From an uncultured Acidaminococcus sp. (GTDB taxonomy: Bacteria > Bacillota > Negativicutes > Acidaminococcales > Acidaminococcaceae), in the NCBI GenBank assembly GCA_900538365.1, contig UPXT01000006.1:14227-78226 (forward strand): DNA of 64,000 nt, in the 5' to 3' direction. Shown here piece by piece: positions 34,720 to 43,503 of the stretch (position 1 is the stretch's first letter; each line of letters begins with the position of its first letter). A program made the translations under genes and the position numbers. Under the pieces are notes generated by a model, which had not been told where the DNA came from, did not search any database, and saw nothing but the letters and a program-made list of their open reading frames with translations.

Positions 34720-35172
34720 TCATTTTTTCAGCATGAAATTCTTGAGTTTCACGCCGGCATTTTTGGCTCGCCGCATGGGTTTTACCATTTTTTGACGTCG
34801 TGGCTTCATATCCTGAATATTGCCAAAATCACCGCGCTTAATGACCGTCATCTTCGACTGATCCGGTCCTATTTCCTTACGGATGGCGATGGCCAGTTCT
34901 TCAGGAATGAAGTCCCCATTCATGTTCATGATATCAAGGCCAGCATAACCAAAGCGTTCACAGACTCGCAGGATGATGTGCCCACCCTTTACGGGAACTG
35001 TAAAGACAAGACTGCCTTCGTCCGGATCTTCATCCAAATAAAAATGAAGGGCCTTGACGGAAAACCGGTCCATGCATTCTGTCAAAATGGTTTCGATTTG
35101 AATGGGGTCCTGGATGACCGTCTCTACGCAGCGGTACATATCGAGTGCAATTTGTGTTCCTTCTCCAATCAC
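34720..35172 (-). CDS. S-adenosylmethionine-decarboxylase (SpeD)-related protein lacking the catalytic serine
   Basis: About 150 aa with SpeD topology: GTQIALDMYRC near 8-18 corresponds to the GxHxxxxxYxC start, and GGHIILRVCERFGYAGLDI near 66-84 corresponds to the ESHxTIHTWPEYGYAAIDL core. The self-cleaving Glu-Ser is replaced by Gly-Gly, the processing His by Arg-72 and the catalytic Cys region (FTCG) by MNMNG. It cannot form a pyruvoyl group by the known route, so decarboxylase activity is not expected. A basic C-terminal tail (about 25 residues, RRQKMVKPMRRAKN) is additional. A GTG at 35181 is also open, but the AAGGA site fits the GTG at 35172 better. Monocistronic; role unknown, perhaps a regulator or pseudoenzyme. 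Confidence 0.75.
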   Translation of the reverse strand: MIGEGTQIALDMYRCVETVIQDPIQIETILTECMDRFSVKALHFYLDEDPDEGSLVFTVPVKGGHIILRVCERFGYAGLDIMNMNGDFIPEELAIAIRKEIGPDQSKMTVIKRGDFGNIQDMKPRRQKMVKPMRRAKNAGVKLKNFMLKK

Positions 35173-35181
35173 AGGGTTCAC

Positions 35182-35659
35182 ATCCTTGTGGGTTTATTTT
35201 TTAAATCTCTTCATTATATCCCACAAATGGATGGACTGTCAAAAAAGAAGGAACATGGTTAGTCATCCCCAATTCCAGGAAAAGGCTGAGACAAAATGCG
35301 TCCGGCGGAGCTTTACCATGCAATCATCTACGGGGCTTTGGAGAAAGGTCTTCTTTTTGGGGGACCGCTCAAGACGGAAGGCCTGCTTCCCATGCCGCGC
35401 TGCAGCGTTGTAAGTCCCCTCTTTCTCCGTTTCGATTCTCTTTGTGATATACGCCCGTCAATGGGCTGATAGGGCCTCCACGCAAATCTCGAGGACTGAC
35501 TGTTCCGCTTCGTTTTAGAAAAAAGAGGCACCTAACCGATTGCCCTTTTAACCATGAAGCGGTCTTATTATTTGGCGCAGCCCCTCCCCTATGCAGTCTT
35601 GCTGTTAAAAACACGGAGGATTGTCCCTTCATCCAATCAGCGTGCGTGGAGCTTTGCAC
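35182..35659. other. Intergenic region, no gene recognised
   Basis: About 480 bases between the SpeD-like and TPR genes. Overlapping short ORFs on both strands have no ribosome sites or recognisable motifs. Base composition is mixed and no strong hairpin was found. It may hold decayed sequence. Confidence 0.4.
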
Positions 35660-36586
35660 CTATTTTATTTCCTTTCCAAGCAGGGCCATTTCATCATAAA
35701 CAGCCCGCACCTTTTCATTATCCCTGCCATAAAGACCTTCACAAACCTGTCCTGCTTCTGCCAGCGCCTCATAGGCAGCTTTGAGCTTTCCCATGCCGCG
35801 CAGGGCCCAGGCTTCATGCTGCCGGTTGATGGCATATTCATGGGTTTTTCCATAAAATTTCAGTAAATAGGCCGCGGCTTCATGATAGATCTGGGCAGCC
35901 TTTTCGTAGGCTTCTTTTTGATAGAGGATGCCTCCCAGCCCATTTAGGGCCGCCGCATAATAGGGATTTTTGCGATTTCCATTGAGACGGAATTCATCCA
36001 AGGCCTTTTGGATATATTGATCCGTCTTTTGTCCTTCTCCCATATGGTAATAGAGGAATGCAAGCTGATAATAGACCTGTCCCACTTCCTTTTGCCGGCC
36101 TGAAAGGAGAAAATAGCGCAGACTTTCTTCCATCCGTTTCGCCGCTTTTTCAAGTTCTCCCTTTTCCTGATAGACCTGACTGAGATTGAGGTAAAGACTG
36201 GCACATACAGCAACATTCAGCCGTGACTGAGCCTTATAGATGGCAAGGCTTTCCTCAAAAAGGGCAATGGCCGCATCCTTGTCACCCATCTGCCGATAAG
36301 TCCCGCCCAGATTGTTGAGGAGGGACGCATATTCTGGCGAGTACCGACCGCGCTCCTTAAGAAGGGCCTTGCGAAGTCCTTCCATGACGCTGATGGATTC
36401 CTCATATAAGCCAATTTTCCGATAGAACAGACCTCTTTCGTTGGTCACACTGGCCCAATCAAGAAAGTCCCCTGCCCTTTCCAGCTTCTTCTGCCACGCT
36501 AAGAAGAACGCTTCCATCCGTTCCACCGATCCCGTTGCTATCAGGCGGTCCCGTGTTTCCCAAAACTGCTGCATTTCAGTTGTCAT
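35660..36586 (-). CDS. Tetratricopeptide-repeat protein (paralogue of the one at 48.6-49.5 kb)
   Basis: 308 aa, all helical. TPR units run from about residue 40 to 300, with consensus stretches such as YASLLNNLGGTYRQMGDKDA and YYAAALNGLGGILYQKEAYE. No DNA-binding or membrane segment. The C-terminal 100 residues match those of the TPR protein at 48596-49525 position by position (ALNGLG, FYGKTHEYAI versus FFGENEEYGI, EGLYGRDNEKVR versus EALWGKNHSKVK). The two are clearly duplicates sitting on either side of the glycyl-radical region. Likely a protein-interaction scaffold. Confidence 0.85.
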   Translation of the reverse strand: MTTEMQQFWETRDRLIATGSVERMEAFFLAWQKKLERAGDFLDWASVTNERGLFYRKIGLYEESISVMEGLRKALLKERGRYSPEYASLLNNLGGTYRQMGDKDAAIALFEESLAIYKAQSRLNVAVCASLYLNLSQVYQEKGELEKAAKRMEESLRYFLLSGRQKEVGQVYYQLAFLYYHMGEGQKTDQYIQKALDEFRLNGNRKNPYYAAALNGLGGILYQKEAYEKAAQIYHEAAAYLLKFYGKTHEYAINRQHEAWALRGMGKLKAAYEALAEAGQVCEGLYGRDNEKVRAVYDEMALLGKEIK

Positions 36587-36680
36587 CGGGGATACCTCCT
36601 TTATCTATGACCTATTATAGCAAAGGCCCCGGTCCCATACTGTGCCTGTTCTATCTCTTCCTGTGCTGGAGCTCTTCTTT

Positions 36681-36692
36681 TTTTGCGCAAAA
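36681..36692. promoter_or_regulatory. Palindrome upstream of the iron alcohol dehydrogenase
   Basis: Perfect 12-base palindrome TTTTGCGCAAAA, 120 bases before the ATG. It shares both half sites with the TTTTGC-AT-GCAAAA palindrome upstream of the glycyl radical enzyme gene, suggesting a shared regulator. Weak evidence alone. Confidence 0.35.
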
Positions 36693-36811
36693 GATGGTGA
36701 GATTCAGCAAAAGAATGATGAGAATAGGCACATCATAAAAGAGTCTGTTTTCTTATAATAAAGCCAACAAGATAAGCCACGGACAAGTGGAAATACATAG
36801 GAGGTTACAAC

Positions 36812-37999
36812 ATGGATAACTTTACTTTTTACAGTCCAACCTACTTTGTCTTTGGGAAAGAGACGGAAAAGGAAACGGGCAAATACGTCAAAAAATACGG
36901 CGGCACAAAAGTCCTTATTCACTACGGCGGCGGAAGTGCTGTCCGTTCCGGCCTCATTGCCCGTATTGAAGCATCCCTTGATGCAGAGGGCATTGGCTAC
37001 GTGGAACTGGGCGGCGTAAAAGCTTCTCCTCACGCTGATCTCATCTACAAAGGCATCGATCTTGCCAAGAAAGAAAAGGTGGATTTTATCCTCGCAGTTG
37101 GCGGCGGCTCCGTCATGGACTCGGCAAAAGGGATTGCTTTGGGCGTCCCCTATGATGGAGATTTCTGGGACTTTTACTGCGGCAAGAAGGGTCCTGTTAC
37201 GGAAGCCCTTCCTGTAGGCTGCGTTGTGACCATCGCCGCTTCCGGGTCCGAGGGATCCACGGATTCCGTGGTCACCCTTGATACGGAAGATGGTCATGAA
37301 TACAAACGCTGCGCTGACGGCGATATCCTGCGTCCGCTCTTTGCTATCATGAATCCAGAATTGATGATGACCCTGCCTCCTTATCAGACGGCAAGCGGCA
37401 TTTCCGACATCATGGCCCACTGCATGGAACGGTATTTCTCCCATACCAAAGAATGTGAACTGACGGACCGTCTCCTTGAAGCCGTCATGCTCACCATGAT
37501 CAAAGAAGCCCGCCGGGTCATGAAAGATCCGATGAACTACGACGCTCGCGCCAACATCATGTGGGCTGCCATGGTAGCCCAAAACAATTCCACCGGTGTC
37601 GGGCGCGCTCAGGATTGGGGCACCCACCACATGGACAACGAAATTGGCATCCTTTATGGAGCCAGCCACGGTGCCGGTCTTGCCCTTCTCTTCCCGTACT
37701 GGATGATGTATGCCATGAAGACTCAGGGGCCAACCCTTTTTGCCAAATACGCAAGCCGCGTCTGGGGTATTCCCATGGACTTCGAACATCCGGAACTGAC
37801 TGCCATGGAAGGCATCAAGGCATTCCAGCGCTTTGTCAAGGAAGATCTGGGGATGCCGACGACCATCAGTGAACTGGGCGGCAAGGAAGAAGATATCCCC
37901 AAGATGGTGGAAAACATGTTCTACGAAGCGCCCAACCATGGGAACTTTGTCAAACTGACGCCCGAAATTGCAGCGGAAATCTACAAGATGGCCCTGTAA
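36812..37999 (+). CDS. Iron-containing alcohol dehydrogenase (butanol-dehydrogenase type)
   Basis: 395 aa group III NAD(P)-dependent alcohol dehydrogenase. Nucleotide loop LAVGGGSVMDSAKGIALG near 95-112. The metal ligands are expected in ISDIMAHCMERY (Asp and His near 194-198), and the His pair in THHMDNEIG and GASHGAGLA near 268-286. It interconverts an aldehyde and a primary alcohol, usually to reoxidise NAD(P)H in fermentation. TAGGAGG ribosome site. A TATAAT-containing promoter lies about 55 bases upstream. Placed beside a sigma-54 activator and near a glycyl radical enzyme whose class often yields aldehydes, so it may dispose of that product. Confidence 0.92.
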   Translation: MDNFTFYSPTYFVFGKETEKETGKYVKKYGGTKVLIHYGGGSAVRSGLIARIEASLDAEGIGYVELGGVKASPHADLIYKGIDLAKKEKVDFILAVGGGSVMDSAKGIALGVPYDGDFWDFYCGKKGPVTEALPVGCVVTIAASGSEGSTDSVVTLDTEDGHEYKRCADGDILRPLFAIMNPELMMTLPPYQTASGISDIMAHCMERYFSHTKECELTDRLLEAVMLTMIKEARRVMKDPMNYDARANIMWAAMVAQNNSTGVGRAQDWGTHHMDNEIGILYGASHGAGLALLFPYWMMYAMKTQGPTLFAKYASRVWGIPMDFEHPELTAMEGIKAFQRFVKEDLGMPTTISELGGKEEDIPKMVENMFYEAPNHGNFVKLTPEIAAEIYKMAL

Positions 38000-38066
38000 A
38001 AAAGCATCACACTGTACTCTCGCGTAATACCTCCTTCTAGATAAGTAAACCCTTCTACGCAAAAAT

Positions 38067-38103
38067 GCGGACCGTATTCCCCCCCTCTCACGGTCCGCGT
38101 TTT
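38067..38103 (+). terminator. Terminator of the alcohol dehydrogenase gene
   Basis: GCGGACCGT / ACGGTCCGC arms (38067-38075, 38090-38098) followed by GTTTTTG. Confidence 0.85.
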
Positions 38104-38151
38104 TGCTGTTTTCTTCATTGTTACAAAAAAGCCGAGCTTCTTTTGGATAAG

Positions 38152-38204
38152 AAACGGGCTGTGAAACGATGCCCATGATAAGCCCATCGCTTCACAGCCC
38201 GTTT
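38152..38204 (-). terminator. Terminator of the sigma-54 activator gene
   Basis: Perfect 14-base arms AAACGGGCTGTGAA / TTCACAGCCCGTTT with an inner CGATG/CATCG stem, 20 bases after the stop at 38225, followed on the minus strand by TTTCTTATCC. Confidence 0.88.
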
Positions 38205-38224
38205 ATCGTACGTAAAAAAGACCG

Positions 38225-39955
38225 CTATTTTTCCAGATTGATCTGGTCCCGCTTGATATGGTACTGCAGATTCTGCCGGCTCATGCCAAGTTCCCTTGCC
38301 GCAGCAGAAATATTTCCACCCGTCCGTTTGAGAGCCTGCACAAGAGCAGCCCGTTCCACGTCACGCAAGGTTTTTCGACGCAAGGGCCCTTTGTGAGTGT
38401 CCATGACTTTTGACGACGCTAACGGATCTGCGGATTTGGGCACTTCAAGGTTCACAAAATGTTCAGGCAGGCATTCCACCGTAAGAAGCGCCCGCTTTTC
38501 CGGCAAGAGGTTCATCGCATATTCGATGGCATGCTGCAGCTCCCGCACATTGCCAGGCCAATCATAATGAGCAAAGATATCGAGGACATGGGAATCAACC
38601 CCCTGCACGTTCCGTTCAAGTCTCTTATTGTAGCGGGCAATGAAACTTTGAACCAAAAGGGGAATATCTTCCTTGCGCTCCCGTAAGGGCGGGATGCGGA
38701 TGCCCACGACGCCAAGACGGTAGTATAGGTCCTGACGCAGCTTATGGGAGGTAAGGGCCTCTTCAGGCGGAATATTGATATTGGAAAGAACCCTGACATC
38801 GACCTTTCGTTCCCGCGTACTGCCCACGCGCCGCACGGTCCCTTCCTGGAGTACGCGCAGGAGCTTGGGCTGAAGGTTGATGTTCATGGAATTGATCTCG
38901 TCAAGGAGCAAGGTTCCGCCGTTTGCCTGTTCAAATAGACCAGGATGGGATTCAGCCCCCGTATAGGCTCCTTTTTCCGTCCCAAAAAGCAGGCCTTCAA
39001 GCAGATTTTCTGGAATGGCCGCACAATTGATGGCAAGAAAAGGGCCCTCAGCCCGACTGCTTGCATTGTGGATGCTCTGGGCAAAAAGTTCCTTGCCGGT
39101 TCCTGTTTCTCCATAGATCATGACAGAAGAAGATGATTTTGCCACCTGTTTGCAGCGCTCGACAAGAATGCGCATGGTGCGGCTTGATGAAATGATATCC
39201 TCAAAATGGTATTTTGCATGGAGCACACTGTCATGACTTTTTTTCCCCTTGATCTGGGCATCCTGGCGGAGCAGTTCATCCTGCAATTCAAGGATCTTGC
39301 GGTGCAGGGAATCAAGCTGACTGAAGTCTTCCATGACGCTGTACGCGCCTAGGACCTGACTGTTCTTGAAAATAGGATAATTGTCCGATACAATATCGAC
39401 TTCTTTTCCATTGTAGGTCTCATACTGCTGGCGCTGATTAAGATGGGGTTTCTCACTTTTTAGGACCTTTGGCAGGAGCAGACTGACATCATTTTCACTT
39501 TTGTAGACCTCATCCATGCTCCGGCCTACAACGGCCTCATTAAGCAAGCTGTCCATGCGGACGGCAGCATCATTCAAAAACAGGATCTGCTCATTTTCAT
39601 CGCATAAGATAACGGACTCACTGATCCGATTGAGTATATTTTGGTACATCTCACGGTACACTTCACAGGCAGCGTCCTCAAAAACCACAAGTTCCATTCC
39701 TTCCGGAAGGTTCGTCACGGGGCCGCACTTGACGCGGCGGGCCCATTTTTGGAAGGCTAGGTGGGCAACCTGCTTTGCTTCCAAGGGACGCAGGAGGGGC
39801 AGGGCCTTTTCCGGCACCGCAGCACCGGTTGTTTGGGATAGGCCAAGGAAATTCCTGCCAAATTCATTGATTTCCACGATGGTCCTTCCCTCGCGGACCA
39901 GCATGGCCCCCCTATCGAACTGATCTAAAAAAGCCATGACCTCTTGCCACTTCAT
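38225..39955 (-). CDS. Sigma-54-dependent transcriptional activator with N-terminal PAS sensing
   Basis: 576 aa. A first sensory module covers residues 1-100 and a PAS domain about 110-230 (RISESVILCDENEQILFLND, then YPIFKNSQVLGAYSVMEDFS). A short coiled coil leads to an AAA+ domain with Walker A GETGTGKELFAQSIH and the sigma-54 contact loop GAYTGA (Tyr for the common Phe). Next are LLLDEINSMN and RLGVVGIRIPPLRER, and a Fis-type helix-turn-helix at the end (GGNISAAARELGMSRQNLQY). It activates RpoN promoters after a signal is sensed. The likely targets are neighbouring genes, but no convincing -24/-12 promoter was found at the alcohol dehydrogenase. One weak candidate lies upstream of the glycyl radical enzyme. 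Confidence 0.93.
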   Translation of the reverse strand: MKWQEVMAFLDQFDRGAMLVREGRTIVEINEFGRNFLGLSQTTGAAVPEKALPLLRPLEAKQVAHLAFQKWARRVKCGPVTNLPEGMELVVFEDAACEVYREMYQNILNRISESVILCDENEQILFLNDAAVRMDSLLNEAVVGRSMDEVYKSENDVSLLLPKVLKSEKPHLNQRQQYETYNGKEVDIVSDNYPIFKNSQVLGAYSVMEDFSQLDSLHRKILELQDELLRQDAQIKGKKSHDSVLHAKYHFEDIISSSRTMRILVERCKQVAKSSSSVMIYGETGTGKELFAQSIHNASSRAEGPFLAINCAAIPENLLEGLLFGTEKGAYTGAESHPGLFEQANGGTLLLDEINSMNINLQPKLLRVLQEGTVRRVGSTRERKVDVRVLSNINIPPEEALTSHKLRQDLYYRLGVVGIRIPPLRERKEDIPLLVQSFIARYNKRLERNVQGVDSHVLDIFAHYDWPGNVRELQHAIEYAMNLLPEKRALLTVECLPEHFVNLEVPKSADPLASSKVMDTHKGPLRRKTLRDVERAALVQALKRTGGNISAAARELGMSRQNLQYHIKRDQINLEK

Positions 39956-40080
39956 GACTGACCGAACCTCCTAACCTCATGCATGAAAAACCATTCACCA
40001 CAGCCTTCGGTTTATCCTATCATATCCCAAAAATTTCCCCTCGTAAAGGGTTTCGGGCTTTCATAAAAGCTGCCATGAGA

Positions 40081-40115
40081 CGTAAAAAGACCTGTCAAGG
40101 ACAGGCCTTTTTACG
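40081..40115 (-). terminator. Terminator at the end of the glycyl radical operon
   Basis: CGTAAAAAGACCTGT / ACAGGCCTTTTTACG arms, one mismatch, five-base loop, ten bases after the stop at 40125. It marks the end of the five-gene operon. The sigma-54 activator beyond it has its own start region. Confidence 0.88.
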
Positions 40116-40124
40116 CAAAACGAC

Positions 40125-41075
40125 TTATACGTCGGAACCAATCTTAAGCACTTCACGCATGAACTTGATACTCTTTCTCATGCCTTCCAGTTCCTTTTGG
40201 CGGCCCTCTTCGAGGCTGTATCCGCTCAGCGGCAGCTCGATTTCAAGGTCGATCGTATCCAGTTCTTCCGGAGCTTCGGCGCGCAGGATCTTCATGATTT
40301 CCACAACGTCGACGTCGCCGTCACCAATGGCACAGCCCAAGGAATGAGTTCCGTCGGGGTCGGCAAAAATCTTGTTGTCACAAAAATGGACACAGTAGCA
40401 GTAAGGCGCCATTTTCTTTACGCATTCAGCAATGCCTTCGCCGAGGATGAGGGAGTTGATAGTATCGCAACAGGCACCAATCTGAGGGTGGTTGAGTTTT
40501 TTCACCATCCAGACCACTTCATCAGCAAAGAGATCGCAGTGGTTTTCAATGGCAATCTTAAGGCCATATTTTTCAATGGTAGGAATATTCTTTTGGAACT
40601 CCATGACCACGCGGCTCATCTGTTCCATTGCTTCCGGCGACATGCATGCATGGGTGAAAGGACGGGAATGGCGGATGTCCGTACTGTATTTGACGAGTTT
40701 GGCCCCCATGGCATGGGCAATTTCCAAGGATTCCTCAATGGTCGAATTGACGCGGGGATCACTCGGTGCATCAAAGGAGATATTGAGTTCCAGGTCAAGA
40801 CCCCGTTTTTCCGCTTCCTTTTTCACCATTGCCAGGTGTTCCGGGCTCGTGTCGTTATCGAGGTCAACAAGAGTGATATGAAGCACCTCAATGTGTTCCT
40901 TTTTGGCAAGGTCCATGAGGTCGATGAGGGAACCGGCCTTTTCAAAAGCATAGGTCTTGCCTTCACTCTGGAAGCCCCAGCTTTCCCCGTAACCGCTCAG
41001 GTGAAGGGTATAACTGTGCATGCCGAGTTTGAACTTTCTGTTGCTGTTTTTTCCCGTAATCTTGTCCATTTTCAA
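40125..41075 (-). CDS. Sugar-phosphate isomerase/epimerase-like TIM-barrel protein
   Basis: 316 aa xylose-isomerase-like barrel (AP endonuclease family 2 superfamily). Visible elements: KLGMHSYTLHLSGYG at strand 1, VLHITLVDLDND, a metal-ligand segment GLKIAIENHCDLF near 180-192 with Glu, GACCDTINSL near 213-222 and a C-terminal DTIDLEIELPLSGYS with Glu. Members isomerise or epimerise keto-sugars and related hydroxy-carbonyl compounds using a divalent metal. As the last gene of the operon, 18 bases after the AraC gene, it may rearrange the product of the glycyl radical enzyme. Reaction unknown. Confidence 0.85.
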   Translation of the reverse strand: MKMDKITGKNSNRKFKLGMHSYTLHLSGYGESWGFQSEGKTYAFEKAGSLIDLMDLAKKEHIEVLHITLVDLDNDTSPEHLAMVKKEAEKRGLDLELNISFDAPSDPRVNSTIEESLEIAHAMGAKLVKYSTDIRHSRPFTHACMSPEAMEQMSRVVMEFQKNIPTIEKYGLKIAIENHCDLFADEVVWMVKKLNHPQIGACCDTINSLILGEGIAECVKKMAPYCYCVHFCDNKIFADPDGTHSLGCAIGDGDVDVVEIMKILRAEAPEELDTIDLEIELPLSGYSLEEGRQKELEGMRKSIKFMREVLKIGSDV

Positions 41076-41093
41076 TTCTCCTTTGTTGTTAGT

Positions 41094-41810
41094 TTATCCA
41101 ACAGCGTCAATGCCGTTAGCTTCCCGGAAAAGTTTGGGCGTCATTCCCGTAATGCTGTGAAAGGACCGGGTAAAGGTGGAATTGCTGCTGTAGCCGACCA
41201 TGATAGCAATGTCCATCATGGAATAATGGGTCTTTAAGAGCAGTTCCTTTGCCCGTTCAATGCGGATACGCCGCAGGTAGAGGCTGGGTGAGCAGCCCGT
41301 CTGCTGTTTGAACCAATCGTTATAGTAGGTCACATTGTAGTTTTCCATTTCAGCCAGCTGGTTCACTGTAATGGGTAGGTCATAATGCTCGCTCAGGTAG
41401 CGGATACTTGGGGCTGCGCAGTTATCCATCAGTTTGCTGTAAAGGTAGCTGTAAAGATAGGATACGGAATGACTTTCAGGATTCTGGCGTAGTTCGGCCT
41501 GGATAAGGTCCACAAGCTGGGCAATTTGCCCCACCATGGAAATGACGATAGGATAGGAAAGCATGAGGCCCTCCTTTTCATCGATGATTTCTTTTGATAG
41601 GTTGATGGCAAGCAGTTTTCCCCGGTAGCTGCACTGGTGGTCCATCTTGGGCGGCACGAGGCACAGTTCCTGAGGCGTGACAGTATAGTCCGAATTGCCG
41701 ATGGATAGTTCCATCGTTTCCCCCATGGGCACCAGGATTTGGGGATATTCGTGATGATGGGCACCAAAGCATTCCTGAAAGACCTCGATATCAAACTTTT
41801 GGCTTAACAT
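41094..41810 (-). CDS. AraC-family transcriptional regulator
   Basis: 238 aa. An N-terminal cupin-like ligand domain (HHHEYPQILVPMGETMELSI near 18-37, YTVTPQELCLVPP) is joined to a C-terminal double helix-turn-helix (QLAEMENYNVTYYNDWFKQQ then MMDIAIMVGYSSNSTFTRSF). Two ATGs lie at 41816 and 41810; the GAGGGG site favours the second. Located inside the operon, between the transporter and the TIM barrel, so it probably responds to the operon's substrate and controls its promoter upstream of the glycyl radical enzyme. AraC proteins bind tandem half sites about 21 bases apart. Confidence 0.92.
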   Translation of the reverse strand: MLSQKFDIEVFQECFGAHHHEYPQILVPMGETMELSIGNSDYTVTPQELCLVPPKMDHQCSYRGKLLAINLSKEIIDEKEGLMLSYPIVISMVGQIAQLVDLIQAELRQNPESHSVSYLYSYLYSKLMDNCAAPSIRYLSEHYDLPITVNQLAEMENYNVTYYNDWFKQQTGCSPSLYLRRIRIERAKELLLKTHYSMMDIAIMVGYSSNSTFTRSFHSITGMTPKLFREANGIDAVG

Positions 41811-41836
41811 ACTCATTCCCCTCTCTCAAAAAAGAA

Positions 41837-43474
41837 TCAGTAATCCGCGTACGGAAGATTATTGATGACGACGTCAAGACCCTTGACCTTGGCCGAAATC
41901 CGGTCATCAGGGGCGGCCACTTCGTCTGTTTCGGGAGCGGCTTTGAGGCGATGGCTCTTTGAAGCAAGAAGGGGTTCGCAGAGCTTCACGTTCATCATGA
42001 AGAGCCACAGCGTCGGCACGGTCATGATGAGCCCGCCAATGTTAAGAAGTCCCTTGACAGCATTCATACCGCCCGATACGACAAGAAGATAGGCTACAGC
42101 CGAAATGGCCACACCAAGAACAATCTTGAGGGTCTTCGGCGGCTCCGAATCGATTTCCTGACCATGGACACAGAGCGTTGCAAGCGCAGCCGTATTGGGG
42201 TCAGCTAGGGTGATGAAGGACAGGCATACCGTAATGAGGAAGGCGAGCTGTACGAGCTTGCCCCGCGGCATGGTGCCAAGGACCTGATAGAGGGCGGTCT
42301 GCATTCCTTCTTTTTGGATCATGGCCCACACATCAAAGGTCCCGCTCGTCTGGACAGAGATGGTCTGGCCAGCGAAGATAGCAATGAAAAGGCAGCAGAA
42401 AAGGGACGGGACAAGGATTTCCACAAGAAGAAATTCCCGCACAGTGTGCCCTTTCCCCATGCGGGCTAGGAACATGCCAATAACGGGCGCATAGATAAAG
42501 AAGGAATTCCAGAAGGTGATGGGCCATTCGTTCGGCCACTGATCGGTCGGCACCAGGGTATTGTTGTACGTGATCTTGTGCCAGAAGTTATCCATAATAT
42601 CGCCAATGGCTTCGGTGCCAATTTTCCCGATGAAGACAGAATCCCCTGTTGCGACAACATAAAGCATCAGACCAAAGAAAAAGAACATGCATGCCGTAGA
42701 AACATAGGTAAGTCCTTTATTGATGCCGGTTACACAGGAAAAGATGAAAAAGCCGGCCACAATAACGGTCAGGATCAGATACATGAAAGGTCCCTGCGGA
42801 ATGCCAAAGACGGCATTGATGCCTCCGCTAATCTGCATGAGGCCAGCCGCCATGGAGTTTGAGACGCCGCAGGCAACGGCATAACCGCACAGCATGTGCA
42901 GCAGGCTCGTCAAGTGACGATGTTTGCCGCCCAGCGTACGTTCCAGCATGGGCCCCATGGAAAGGGACTTTTGATAATTGAAGCACAGGAGAGCAAAGGC
43001 ACAGGCCGGAATGGAATAAATGAAGTACTGGACAAAGGACCAATGGAACATGGCCTGACTGACTGCAAAAATCGCCGCGTCCCTGCTTCCCGGCAGGGCG
43101 TGGATAGCAACTGGCGGCTGCATGAAATGATAGAGCGGTTCGCCCATGGCCCAATAAAGCAGGCCGCAGCCAATGCCGCCGCAGATGGAAATGGAGTACC
43201 ACTGCCAAGTCGTAAAGTCCGGTTTAGCATCAATCCCGCCAATCTTGACATCGCCCCATTTAAAAATGATGAGGACCATCCCCAAAATAACGGAAAAGAC
43301 GGCAAGGAGATTGATCCACCAGCCAAAGGAATCGCCAATGAAGTAGAGCATCTTCGACATAACAAAACCGAACTTTTCCGTAAAGAAAATACCTAAGAGA
43401 ATTTCTATCGTAAGAAGAAGCCCAATGACGATGAGGACTTCTTTATATAATTTTCCTTTTAATTTTTCTTCCAT
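41837..43474 (-). CDS. BCCT-family transporter (betaine/carnitine/choline type), operon copy
   Basis: 545 aa with twelve membrane helices. Family landmarks are WQWYSISICGGIGCGLLYWA near 90-109, MGEPLYHFM, FHWSFVQYFIYSIPACAFA with the conserved Trp, and the helix-8 region ending MGKGHTVREFLLVEILVP near 335-355. BCCT carriers import quaternary ammonium compounds with sodium or proton, or by exchange (as CaiT does for carnitine and butyrobetaine). It sits between the activase gene and the AraC gene, making a trimethylammonium or betaine-type compound the most economical guess for the substrate of the glycyl radical enzyme. Only about 40 per cent resemblance by eye to the second BCCT protein at 51.3-52.9 kb. 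Confidence 0.93.
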   Translation of the reverse strand: MEEKLKGKLYKEVLIVIGLLLTIEILLGIFFTEKFGFVMSKMLYFIGDSFGWWINLLAVFSVILGMVLIIFKWGDVKIGGIDAKPDFTTWQWYSISICGGIGCGLLYWAMGEPLYHFMQPPVAIHALPGSRDAAIFAVSQAMFHWSFVQYFIYSIPACAFALLCFNYQKSLSMGPMLERTLGGKHRHLTSLLHMLCGYAVACGVSNSMAAGLMQISGGINAVFGIPQGPFMYLILTVIVAGFFIFSCVTGINKGLTYVSTACMFFFFGLMLYVVATGDSVFIGKIGTEAIGDIMDNFWHKITYNNTLVPTDQWPNEWPITFWNSFFIYAPVIGMFLARMGKGHTVREFLLVEILVPSLFCCLFIAIFAGQTISVQTSGTFDVWAMIQKEGMQTALYQVLGTMPRGKLVQLAFLITVCLSFITLADPNTAALATLCVHGQEIDSEPPKTLKIVLGVAISAVAYLLVVSGGMNAVKGLLNIGGLIMTVPTLWLFMMNVKLCEPLLASKSHRLKAAPETDEVAAPDDRISAKVKGLDVVINNLPYADY

Positions 43475-43503
43475 CGATTCATGCCTCTCTTTTTAGGTTC
43501 CAA

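Noticed and set aside
36601..36811. Sigma-54 promoter upstream of the iron alcohol dehydrogenase
   Set aside because: No GG-N10-GC pair in the spacer; a TATAAT element suggests sigma-70 instead.
36704..38176. 490-codon minus-strand ORF across the alcohol dehydrogenase
   Set aside because: Antisense to a gene with intact metal-binding and nucleotide motifs.
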